NCBI GenBank assembly: GCA_024763185.1 | Contig: JANTFY010000033.1 | Span: forward strand, 1-14,999 | Length of the DNA stretch: 14,999 nucleotides | Source: Gammaproteobacteria bacterium | GTDB taxonomy: Bacteria; Pseudomonadota; Gammaproteobacteria; GCA-001735895 | Direction of reading: 5' to 3' | In this document: in pieces, positions 6,928-13,967 of the stretch | Position numbering within the stretch: the stretch's first letter is position 1 | How the letters are laid out: each line of letters opens with the position of its first letter | The notes under the pieces: generated by a model | What the model saw: the letters and a program-made list of their open reading frames with translations, nothing else | Database searches by the model: none | What the model was told of the DNA's origin: nothing | Program-made: the position numbers and the translations under genes

Positions 6928-8604
6928 ATGGAATATCTGATAGTAATGGTGCCTGCCTTACCGCTGGTAACGGCGATCATCAGCTATCTGTTTGCATCAG
7001 CCCTTGATCGCCAGGTTGCTCATGTGAGCGTCGCTGCGGTTACGCTATCCTTGCTGGCCTCACTGGGTCTGCTCTGGCTGTCTTTATCCGATGCGCCGAA
7101 CAATGCCATCAGTTTTGGAGAAAACTGGGGCATCCTGATATTCGATCCCTTGAGTTCATTGATGAGTGTCGTAATTTCGGGCATCAGTCTTATCGTGCAT
7201 GTGTATTCGATAAGATATATGGCTGACGAGGACGGTTACGGCCGTTACTATGTGTTACTTGGCTTGATGACCTCGTCGTTATTGCTGATGGTGGCCGCTG
7301 GTGATTTGCTAATCTTGTTGACGGCCTGGCATCTAATCGGCGTGCTGTTATACCTGCTATTGGTGCAGAACACAGCGGATAAACCGACCCAGCGTTACGC
7401 GATGTGGACGATGATTACCTATCGCCTGGGCGATTTACCGTTGGTATTGGCGGCAGCAGTGCTGTTTGATGCCTATGGGACCTGGTCACTGATGGAATTG
7501 TTCGACCGCATTGAAGCCTCTCCGGATGTGCCGACATTTGGCGGTTTTGCCGCGGTGGAACTGGCCGGCGTACTGATTGCCTATTCCGCGTTTGCCCGTT
7601 CCGCTCAATTCCTGTTGCACAACTGGTTGCCCTATACCATGTCTGGGCCCACGCCGGTTTCCGCGCTCATGCACGCCGGTATCGTCAATGCCGGTGGCTT
7701 CCTGGTTAACCGCTTTGCGCCTTTGTTCATGCACACTCACGATGTATTGCACCTGTTGTTCATTGTTGGCCTGTTTACCGCGGTTATCGGCTCTATCCTG
7801 ATGTTGTCACAAAACGATATCAAGAAAGCGCTGGGATATTCGACCATGGGCCAGATGGGGTTCATGATTATGGAGTGCGGTGTTGGCGCGTTCTCGCTGG
7901 CCATGTTTCACATGATTGCGCATGGCCTGTTCAAGGGCACGATGTTCCTCGGTGCGGGTGGAGTGATCGGCAAGGCGCGTGAATCTGATGGAGTGCCCAA
8001 GCACGAGTTGTATACCTTTGTCGTCGAGCGCCAGGTGACATATCGACGACAACCCTGGTTGATGATGGCGGCCATTACCCTGGTTATTCCACTGTTGATC
8101 CTAGTGGCAGCGCACTGGTTGGTGGCGCAGGATTATTTTCAAAAACAGGGCGCTATCGTTCTGCTGTTCTTTGGCTGGGTGACGGGTGCCCAGTTAATCT
8201 TTGCATCCTATAAAATGCAGACCACCAATCCCTGGCGCTTGTTTACGCTGATCGTCGCATCATTTGCCATCGTGGTACTGGGCTACGCCATGATCAGCCA
8301 TGCATTTGACCTGTTTCTGTATCCGGATCCGCAATCACGTGATCTGTTGTATGAGGCAGCGGGAATTGATCTGGTCTGGTTTGACCTGTTCGTGGCGCTG
8401 GTCACAGCAATTATCGTGCTGGGTTGGCTGCTGACTTACTATGCGGGCAGATCGAGAATTGGTATTCATATCAAAAAGGCGGTATGGATGAATTTTTATG
8501 CATTAATTTCGCGAGAATTTTATGTCATGGATTTCTACTCCGGTTTTGCGCGGCGCATGTTTACGTTGGCGCGCCGTTTGAACACCTGGCTGAGATGGAT
8601 GTAA
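6928..8604 (+). CDS. dabB: DabB: membrane subunit of the DAB inorganic-carbon accumulation complex
   Basis: This 558-aa multi-pass inner-membrane protein belongs to the NuoL/ND5-like proton-translocating family. Its identity as DabB rests on the dabA (DUF2309) gene two genes downstream. In Halothiobacillus, DabB with DabA forms an energy-coupled system that drives one-way hydration of CO2 to bicarbonate. The family loop SGPTPVSALMHAG is at residues 239-251, and LSQNDIKKALGYSTMGQMGFM lies around 293-313. Lys336 in HGLFKGTMFLGAG matches the helix-12 lysine of NuoL. The helix-5 glutamate of complex I is replaced by His135 (LTAWHLIG), and the helix-7 lysine by Arg224 (AFARSAQF). The C-terminal region (about 440-558) holds more hydrophobic segments and a basic end. 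The stop overlaps the next ATG (TAATG), so translation is probably coupled. Confidence 0.9.
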   Translation: MEYLIVMVPALPLVTAIISYLFASALDRQVAHVSVAAVTLSLLASLGLLWLSLSDAPNNAISFGENWGILIFDPLSSLMSVVISGISLIVHVYSIRYMADEDGYGRYYVLLGLMTSSLLLMVAAGDLLILLTAWHLIGVLLYLLLVQNTADKPTQRYAMWTMITYRLGDLPLVLAAAVLFDAYGTWSLMELFDRIEASPDVPTFGGFAAVELAGVLIAYSAFARSAQFLLHNWLPYTMSGPTPVSALMHAGIVNAGGFLVNRFAPLFMHTHDVLHLLFIVGLFTAVIGSILMLSQNDIKKALGYSTMGQMGFMIMECGVGAFSLAMFHMIAHGLFKGTMFLGAGGVIGKARESDGVPKHELYTFVVERQVTYRRQPWLMMAAITLVIPLLILVAAHWLVAQDYFQKQGAIVLLFFGWVTGAQLIFASYKMQTTNPWRLFTLIVASFAIVVLGYAMISHAFDLFLYPDPQSRDLLYEAAGIDLVWFDLFVALVTAIIVLGWLLTYYAGRSRIGIHIKKAVWMNFYALISREFYVMDFYSGFARRMFTLARRLNTWLRWM

Positions 8605-9359
8605 TGGATTTGACCTGGTGGATTGCCGCGCTGTTTTTACCGCTGTTCCCTTTCAGTGCGGTTTTCGTGGTTTTGGTTCGCAAGATGTCCAATACCTGGT
8701 TAAAAGGCCTGGTCTTCCTGTTATGGCCGCAGCCGGGTGTGTGGCTGGTGATAAATAACGCCGGCATTATTCCGCAATGGTTGCTGTACTGGGCTATCGG
8801 GACGGCCATATTGTACGCCTTTAGAGCGCTGGTGCTGCGCGAGCTTTTCCAGTGGTTGAGTTTTATTGCAGCATCGGCCTGGTCGATACTGTGGATTGTG
8901 TATTCCGGAAACAATGCACCAGACCTGATGCTGTTTGCCCTGGGGTTCAGCCTGCCCATGGCACTGATGGTGTTGATCGGTGGAGACCTTGAAAAGCGTT
9001 TCTCTACGGTTTATGCAGGTCTTTACGGTGGTATCTCCGAATCCCATCCACGACTGTCGGCGATGTTTGTTTTTACGCTGCTGGCGGTAATTGCCACGCC
9101 GCTGTTCCCCGGATTTTTCACCATGATGTCTTCGATCATGGCGCAGATGCTGGTGACACCGGTCATTGCCTTGGGTCTTTTACTGGTGTGGCTGTTCTGG
9201 TCCTGGTCAGGCATTTTGATGTTGCAGGGCCTGGTGATGGGGCCATTTGATGAAGCCACCAGTCGCAAACCGGATTTGGGTGCCCTGAGAACCGCCTGGT
9301 ACTCGCTGTCGCTGGTTGCCGTGGGTGTTTTTGGATTGTCTTTTGCGGTGGTGTTCTGA
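8604..9359 (+). CDS. DAB-operon membrane protein between dabB and dabA (NuoM/N-like fragment)
   Basis: This 251-aa integral membrane protein has about seven predicted helices and no soluble domain. I chose ATG 8604, which overlaps the dabB stop as TAATG. ATG 8595 in the same frame is an alternative adding three residues. Translation from a far upstream TTG at 8424 would only read dabB out of frame. The segment around residues 133-195 (GISESHPRLSAMFVFTLLAV, then ATPLFPGFFTMMSSIMAQML) resembles the later helices of NuoM/NuoN-type antiporter subunits, where a short amphipathic loop precedes a PLFPGF turn. I infer that it is an additional antiporter-like subunit complementing DabB. It has no glutamate/lysine pair that I can assign to a proton channel. 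The stop overlaps the dabA start (TGATG), which ties it closely to DAB function. I do not recognise a named family. Confidence 0.75.
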   Translation: MDLTWWIAALFLPLFPFSAVFVVLVRKMSNTWLKGLVFLLWPQPGVWLVINNAGIIPQWLLYWAIGTAILYAFRALVLRELFQWLSFIAASAWSILWIVYSGNNAPDLMLFALGFSLPMALMVLIGGDLEKRFSTVYAGLYGGISESHPRLSAMFVFTLLAVIATPLFPGFFTMMSSIMAQMLVTPVIALGLLLVWLFWSWSGILMLQGLVMGPFDEATSRKPDLGALRTAWYSLSLVAVGVFGLSFAVVF

Positions 9360-12300
9360 TGGCGCTTTCACTGGGTGGCAAACTGGGCATAAGAAGCCGG
9401 GTGTACGTGGCGGGCAAACCCATTCCGTTCTTTTGGCCGATGCGTTCCTTTATTCATCATAACCCATTGCATGGCCTGGAAAATATGCCATTCGATGAAG
9501 CGTTGATCAAAGCCCGAAAACTGTTTCACGCGAACACCTACCTGTCACGCAGCCAATACCGGGCCTATCTGGAAGATGGCAAGGTGTGCCGGGACGCCCT
9601 ACTGTTGTTGAGCGGACAAGCCGCGCAGGAACTCAAACAGGACCTGGATATCAATTTGGCCGGCCTGTTTGCCAATCTGTTGACCGAGTCAGTCGAGCCG
9701 GTGACCACGGACAAGGTGTCATTCAGTACCCAGGCGGTGTGGCAGGCTTTACATCGTCAGCCAACCGATCCCACTGCGATCATTAATGATGGGGATTTGC
9801 AGGAATATCTGAATCACAAGTTGTCACCAGACCGTCCATTATATGAAAAGATTGACGCGCTGTTTGATCTGGGCATTGGCGAAGAGCTCGATGAACTGGT
9901 GATCAAGAGTTGCCTGGATTTTTTCGATGAAGGTCAATCGGTGTGGAAAATGCCGGAACGTAAAAAGGGTTTTTTCCAGGCATGGTATGCGCTTGCCAGC
10001 CGAAATCGCTGGTTATCCAGGCGCGCACGTTTTATTCAGCAGGTGGTCCAAGACCCGGGTTCGCCAGAGGATGTCATTGATACCGTGATGCGGCGCATGC
10101 AGGTGCCCGAGGACGCCTGGCAGAGTTACTTTACTTATGAGCTTTCCCGTCTACACGGTTGGGTGGGTTTCATTCGCTGGCGTGAAAACGCGAAGAATTA
10201 TCACTGGAGCAATCGATACCCGGCTGACCTGGTGGAATATCTGGCCATACGGCTTACCTTGTCGTTGGCCCTGATCGAAGACCGCGCGCAAAAAACCGGT
10301 TTATTGAATATGCCGGCTATAAACAAAGCGATTGAAAACAGAACGGCCGAGTTGTTTCTGCGCCACGAGCTTTATTCGGGGTCGGTCTTTCCACCCTTGG
10401 CGCAACAGGTTGAGGCGCATATCGCGATTGATCAGCAAAGCGCCATCGAGGTTTTCTGCAAACAATACCTGCTTAAAAAAGCCCAGCATGAATCCAGTCA
10501 GTGTGCCGATCGATTGACCCGGCTGATGCATGATTGTGGTGATGGCGAGGCTTTAAGCGGACTTTCGGTTGAGCAACTGGATCACCTTTTACATGCCCTG
10601 CGCGAGTTCGAAAGGCGAGAAGGCCAGCTCTGGCTGGAAGCGATGGAGTGCCAGTCCACGAATGATTTGCTTGAGAAAATCAGCTTTGCTGCAGTGCCCG
10701 AGCGCAAAAAACGTCCGTTTGCACAGGCCTTGTTTTGCATCGATACGCGCTCTGAACGTATCCGCCGGCATCTGGAATCGGTGGGCGATTACCAGACTTT
10801 CGGAATAGCGGGGTTCTTTGGTGTGCCGTTCAGTTTCATGGAACTGGGTAAAGGCAGTGAGACGCATTTGTGCCCCATTTTATTGACCCCGAAAAACCTG
10901 GTGCTGGAAATAACCCGTGACGAAACCATTATGGATGAGGCCGCATTGAGTGCACTGGAAAAAGTCATCCATGAGCTCAAGGAGTCGATATTTTCACCTT
11001 TTGTCACGGTTGAGGCCATTGGCCTCTTGTTCGGTTTTGACATGTTTGGCAAGACACTGGCGCCGCGCACTTACAATGGCCTGCGTAAACATTTACACAG
11101 CGACAAGCCGATCACCTACCTGTTGCAAGACAAGCTAAGTCGCGAGCAGGCGGACTCGGTGGTGCGTGCAGTGCAGCGAGCCTTGATTGAAAGTGCCATC
11201 GAGGTGGAGCTGGGGTTGTCCAAGGAAAAGATTACCGATGACATGGTGCGCGAGATACGCGAATGCGCACTGGAACTCGAGCAGGTGGCGCCGATGCTGG
11301 AAAAAGAATTGTCCATGGATGAGGCCACCCTGGAGGCATTTATTGACCGCTTGCAGGACGATTACAACATTAACCCGGCCTTTGCCCGTTTACAGCTGGA
11401 ACGCCTGGCGCGCATCGGTTTTAACCTGGATGAACAGGTTAATTTTGTGGTCACCGCGTTAAAGTCGATCGGTATGACCGGCCCGTTTTCACGTTTTGTG
11501 CTGTTGATGGGGCATGGCAGTCGCTCGGAAAACAATCCTTACGAGTCGGCGCTGGATTGTGGTGCCTGTGGCGGTAATCATGGTTTGTTCAATGCGCGCG
11601 TGCTGGCCTACATGGCGAACAAACCCAGGGTGCGCGACAGGCTACAACGGGAGGGTCTTGATATTGCTGATGATGTCTGGTTTATCCCGGCCATGCACAA
11701 TACCACAACCGATGATATGCATTTGTATGACCTGGAGTTACTGCCTTCGTCACACCTGATTTATCTAGATCGTTTACGCAACGGCCTGATAGCGGCTTCA
11801 CGCCTGTGCGCGCAGGAACGCCTGTTGACACTGGATGATCAGTCGCCGCAGCGCGAGCCTGCCAAGGCCTTTATCGATGTACAGCGAAATGCCATGGACT
11901 GGTCGCAGGTTCGACCTGAATGGGGGTTGTCGCGAAATGCCTATTTCATTATTGGTCGGCGTGATCTGACCCTGGGCAAGGATCTGGCCGGGCGCTCTTT
12001 TCTGCATTCTTATGATTATCGTATCGATCCCAAGTGTCGCCTGCTGGAAAACATATTTGGCGGTCCACTGGTAGTTGGGCAATGGATTAACATGGAGCAT
12101 TATTTTTCCACGGTGGATAATCAGCGTTTGGGTAGCGGCAGCAAGGTTTATCATAATGTAGCAGGTCGATTCGGGGTGATGACCGGCAACCTCAGTGATC
12201 TGCGCACCGGATTGCCGGCTCAGACGGTTCTTTTGCGGGGTGAACCTTACCATGAACCCGTGCGACTGATTACCGTGATTGAAGCGCCGTTTGAGAGTAC

Positions 12301-12478
12301 CCTGAAAGCGCTGGAAGCAGTGGCAGCTGTCAGTAGGCTGGTACGCAATCAGTGGATTCGACTGATTATTATTGACCCGCAAACCCGTTTGATCCACCGC
12401 TACGAAAAAAATGAATGGATCCGGCAGCCGGTGTCTGAAGCTCAACCCGTTATTTCTTCCGAGGAGGGAAATGTATAA
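9359..12478 (+). CDS. dabA: DabA: carbonic-anhydrase-like subunit of the DAB inorganic-carbon pump (DUF2309)
   Basis: This 1039-aa cytoplasmic protein of the DUF2309/UPF0753 family is peripheral to the membrane through DabB. The zinc-site residues of the beta-carbonic-anhydrase-like centre are visible: Cys460 and Asp462 in LFCIDTRSERIRRHLE, and His719 and Cys734 in MGHGSRSENNPYES followed by ALDCGACGG. The 15-residue spacing of His719 to Cys734 equals that reported for Halothiobacillus DabA2 (His524, Cys539), and Cys460-x-Asp462 matches its Cys351-x-Asp353. The segment between the two halves is 86 residues longer here (259 against 173), so this is a member of the long DabA subtype. Within the complex it would hydrate CO2 to bicarbonate, driven by ion flow through DabB. 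The start overlaps the previous stop (TGATG) and the stop overlaps the PII-like gene (TAATG). No frameshift or missing catalytic residue was seen. Confidence 0.96.
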   Translation: MALSLGGKLGIRSRVYVAGKPIPFFWPMRSFIHHNPLHGLENMPFDEALIKARKLFHANTYLSRSQYRAYLEDGKVCRDALLLLSGQAAQELKQDLDINLAGLFANLLTESVEPVTTDKVSFSTQAVWQALHRQPTDPTAIINDGDLQEYLNHKLSPDRPLYEKIDALFDLGIGEELDELVIKSCLDFFDEGQSVWKMPERKKGFFQAWYALASRNRWLSRRARFIQQVVQDPGSPEDVIDTVMRRMQVPEDAWQSYFTYELSRLHGWVGFIRWRENAKNYHWSNRYPADLVEYLAIRLTLSLALIEDRAQKTGLLNMPAINKAIENRTAELFLRHELYSGSVFPPLAQQVEAHIAIDQQSAIEVFCKQYLLKKAQHESSQCADRLTRLMHDCGDGEALSGLSVEQLDHLLHALREFERREGQLWLEAMECQSTNDLLEKISFAAVPERKKRPFAQALFCIDTRSERIRRHLESVGDYQTFGIAGFFGVPFSFMELGKGSETHLCPILLTPKNLVLEITRDETIMDEAALSALEKVIHELKESIFSPFVTVEAIGLLFGFDMFGKTLAPRTYNGLRKHLHSDKPITYLLQDKLSREQADSVVRAVQRALIESAIEVELGLSKEKITDDMVREIRECALELEQVAPMLEKELSMDEATLEAFIDRLQDDYNINPAFARLQLERLARIGFNLDEQVNFVVTALKSIGMTGPFSRFVLLMGHGSRSENNPYESALDCGACGGNHGLFNARVLAYMANKPRVRDRLQREGLDIADDVWFIPAMHNTTTDDMHLYDLELLPSSHLIYLDRLRNGLIAASRLCAQERLLTLDDQSPQREPAKAFIDVQRNAMDWSQVRPEWGLSRNAYFIIGRRDLTLGKDLAGRSFLHSYDYRIDPKCRLLENIFGGPLVVGQWINMEHYFSTVDNQRLGSGSKVYHNVAGRFGVMTGNLSDLRTGLPAQTVLLRGEPYHEPVRLITVIEAPFESTLKALEAVAAVSRLVRNQWIRLIIIDPQTRLIHRYEKNEWIRQPVSEAQPVISSEEGNV

Positions 12479-12804
12479 TGCCCGATTTTAATTTTACTGC
12501 GCTGAAGAAGCTGGAAATTATCCTGGATGGCGAACACCAGGAATTTGCCACTGATATACTGGATCGAGCCGGTGTTAAAGGGTATACCATTATTACAAAT
12601 GTCTCGGGCAAGGGTAGTCATGGATTCCATGAAGGGCACCTGATGTTCAACGAAGATGATGTGCTGATCATGATTATTGCAGCCGTACCGGAAAAACTGG
12701 TCAACCCGATTCTTGAAGGATTCGAGCCATTTTACAATGAGCATTCGGGTGTGGTTTTTATCTCGGATATACAGGTTACCCGTGCGATCAAGTTCGGTGG
12801 TTGA
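12478..12804 (+). CDS. CPII-like PII-family regulator of inorganic-carbon uptake
   Basis: This 108-aa protein has the ferredoxin-like pattern of the PII signal-protein family. The first beta strand is KKLEIILD at about 10-17. Helix EFATDILDRAGVKGYTII spans 22-39, followed by a T-loop-like segment VSGKGSHGFHEG at 42-53. DVLIMIIAAVPEKLVNPILEGFEPFY spans 61-86, and the C-terminal strand is SGVVFISDIQVTR at 90-102. The T-loop is short and lacks the Tyr51 that is uridylylated in GlnB/GlnK. This fits the carboxysome-associated CPII proteins, reported to respond to adenine nucleotides and bicarbonate. The ATG overlaps the dabA stop (TAATG), and a strong GGAGGG ribosome-binding site lies nine bases upstream within dabA, suggesting high and coupled expression. 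By position it probably modulates DabA/DabB. That target is an inference. Confidence 0.85.
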   Translation: MPDFNFTALKKLEIILDGEHQEFATDILDRAGVKGYTIITNVSGKGSHGFHEGHLMFNEDDVLIMIIAAVPEKLVNPILEGFEPFYNEHSGVVFISDIQVTRAIKFGG

Positions 12805-12854
12805 ACGTGAACCGGGTTTTTTACTTGTTTAAATTAACTGACTGAGGAAATCCA

Positions 12855-13166
12855 ATGCCTGTCACAAATACCTATGCTGGAGTTCACAACGAACCCAATG
12901 GCGCCATGAGTCGTACTGGCAATATCATCCGCGATGCCTGGGTGTTTGAATTGATACCGGAAACGCAAACCTGCGAAGGCTGGACCATGGGCCAGGTCGA
13001 GGGGCTCTATGATCAGGTGACTGAAGCCTGGATGCCGTATGGCCACCTGGTGTCCAATCTGCCTGCGGAATTGCGCGAGCGGCATAACCGTATCTACACC
13101 AAGGCGATCAAGGCAGCGAAAGAGCAGGGCTGGGATCCTGAGGCATCCACCAGGGATGAAATATAA
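12855..13166 (+). CDS. Small soluble protein of unknown function, last gene of the dab operon
   Basis: This 103-aa protein has no signal peptide and no membrane segment. I do not recognise a named family with certainty. Its first 20 residues are polar and probably disordered. Residues 22-95 look folded and mostly helical, rich in tryptophan and tyrosine (DAWVFELIPETQTCEGWTMG, then QVTEAWMPYGHLVSNLPAEL), and end in a basic amphipathic helix (ERHNRIYTKAIKAAKEQGWD). It has a good ribosome-binding site (GAGGAAA, 6-7 bases before the ATG) and lies 50 bases after the PII-like gene with no strong terminator between them. It is therefore likely on the dab transcript. A role as a partner of the PII-like protein, of DabA or of the carboxysome is possible but not shown by the sequence. 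Confidence 0.75.
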   Translation: MPVTNTYAGVHNEPNGAMSRTGNIIRDAWVFELIPETQTCEGWTMGQVEGLYDQVTEAWMPYGHLVSNLPAELRERHNRIYTKAIKAAKEQGWDPEASTRDEI

Positions 13167-13194
13167 CCTGGCCGGTGGCTGTTTTCGATTTAAC

Positions 13195-13209
13195 ATAGAT
13201 ATTATCTAT
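13195..13209 (+). promoter_or_regulatory. Perfect dyad upstream of csoS1D, LysR-type T-N11-A site
   Basis: ATAGAT-ATT-ATCTAT is a perfect inverted repeat with 6-bp arms and contains the T-N11-A pattern (T13196 to A13208) of LysR-type regulators. Its centre (13202) is about 65 bases before the start point predicted for csoS1D. CbbR is the expected regulator of such genes, but its identity is inferred. Confidence 0.6.
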
Positions 13210-13231
13210 ATGTTTTCTCTGAAATATCAAT

Positions 13232-13260
13232 TTGTGCGATTGACCTTCCTTCACTAGTAT
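13232..13260 (+). promoter_or_regulatory. Candidate promoter of the csoS1D-Nudix unit
   Basis: TTGTGC (13232-13237) and TAGTAT (13255-13260) are separated by 17 bases, with consensus matches of 3 of 6 and 4 of 6. The predicted start near 13267 leaves only a short leader before an AGGA ribosome-binding site at 13277-13280. A weak -35 with an adjacent dyad is typical of an activator-dependent promoter. Confidence 0.42.
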
Positions 13261-13287
13261 CCGCACTCACCTTAATAGGAACATGAA

Positions 13288-13341
13288 TTGCTAGATCGCG
13301 CCAGGCCTGAAATCTATGGCTTGAGCCGTGGCCAAACCTGA
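13288..13341 (+). CDS. Possible 17-codon leader ORF coupled to csoS1D
   Basis: A TTG at 13288, seven bases after an AGGA ribosome-binding site, opens a 17-codon frame (MLDRARPEIYGLSRGQT). Its TGA stop overlaps the csoS1D ATG as TGATG. The csoS1D ATG itself has no good ribosome-binding site, so ribosomes finishing this frame could restart on csoS1D. It may be a real leader, or the out-of-frame remnant of an N-terminal extension like that of cyanobacterial CsoS1D. It is not recognised as any known peptide. Confidence 0.3.
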   Translation: MLDRARPEIYGLSRGQT

Positions 13342-13955
13342 TGATTGAACTGAGAACCTACGTCTTTATAGATTCCTTACAGCCGCAGCTTGCAGAGTTG
13401 ATGGCATCGGTTTCTCAGGGGTTTCCACCGGTGCCGGGTGATTCCTGCCTGTGGGTGGAAGTGGCGCCGGGTATGGCGGTACACCGGGTGACCGATATTG
13501 CGTTGAAGGCGACTCATGTCAAGCTGACCCAGCAGGTGGTCGAGCGTGCTTTCGGTTCGATGGTTATCCATTCGCGCTCGCAGGCCGATGTGCGTGAGGC
13601 GGGCCATATACTGCTTGACAGCATGGGCAGTCAATTTGATGAGCGCGACAAGTGCAAGATCGAGTGGTCAGAAATTATTCGCGGTATGACCTCGGATCAT
13701 ACGGTTTTGATCAATAGGCAGCATCGTGGCGGCTCCATGATGATTCCGGGTGAAAGCATGTTCATCCTGGAAACACAACCGGCCGGTTATATCACCTATG
13801 CAGCCAACCAGGCGGAAAAAGCGGCCACGATCAAACTGGTTGATTGTCGTGCCGTGGGTGCATTTGGGCGCCTGGTGCTGGCCGGCAGGGAAGCGGATAT
13901 CGAAGAAGCGGCAGCCGCAGCGATTGCGGCCGTAAAAAATCCGCCGGGAACTTGA
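13341..13955 (+). CDS. csoS1D: CsoS1D: tandem-BMC gated shell protein of the alpha-carboxysome
   Basis: This 204-aa protein has two bacterial-microcompartment domains in tandem, roughly residues 1-100 and 105-200. It starts with IELRTYVFIDSLQPQLAELM and carries the second-domain signature AVGAFGRLVLAG at 171-182. In Prochlorococcus, CsoS1D forms pseudohexameric trimers that stack and have a large pore gated by a Glu-Arg pair (Glu120-Arg121). The same pair is Glu68-Arg69 here (QVVERAFG). The 52-residue offset means the N-terminal extension of the cyanobacterial protein is absent, and an in-frame TGA at 13308 rules out a longer in-frame start. The protein would let larger metabolites such as RuBP and 3-phosphoglycerate cross the shell. 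It lies upstream of cbbL, the side it also occupies in alpha-cyanobacteria, but is separated from it here by a Nudix gene and a terminator. Confidence 0.93.
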   Translation: MIELRTYVFIDSLQPQLAELMASVSQGFPPVPGDSCLWVEVAPGMAVHRVTDIALKATHVKLTQQVVERAFGSMVIHSRSQADVREAGHILLDSMGSQFDERDKCKIEWSEIIRGMTSDHTVLINRQHRGGSMMIPGESMFILETQPAGYITYAANQAEKAATIKLVDCRAVGAFGRLVLAGREADIEEAAAAAIAAVKNPPGT

Positions 13956-13967
13956 TCTGGATCGTTT

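Noticed and set aside
8424..8603. Upstream extension of the 251-aa membrane protein from TTG 8424
   Set aside because: This stretch is dabB read out of frame. The TAATG overlap at 8602-8606 gives a natural coupled start.
11798..12445. 215-codon minus-strand open frame inside dabA
   Set aside because: It lies wholly opposite a well-supported dabA coding region and shows no family features. It is a shadow of codon usage on the other strand.
12790..12825. Possible terminator after the PII-like gene (GGTT/AACC hairpin before GGGTTTTTT)
   Set aside because: The stem is only about four base pairs, too weak to call. It could at most lower expression of the following gene.
13161..13190. Terminator after the 103-aa gene
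   Set aside because: Only a GGCC/GGCT-type stem of about four pairs before TTTT is visible, which is not convincing.
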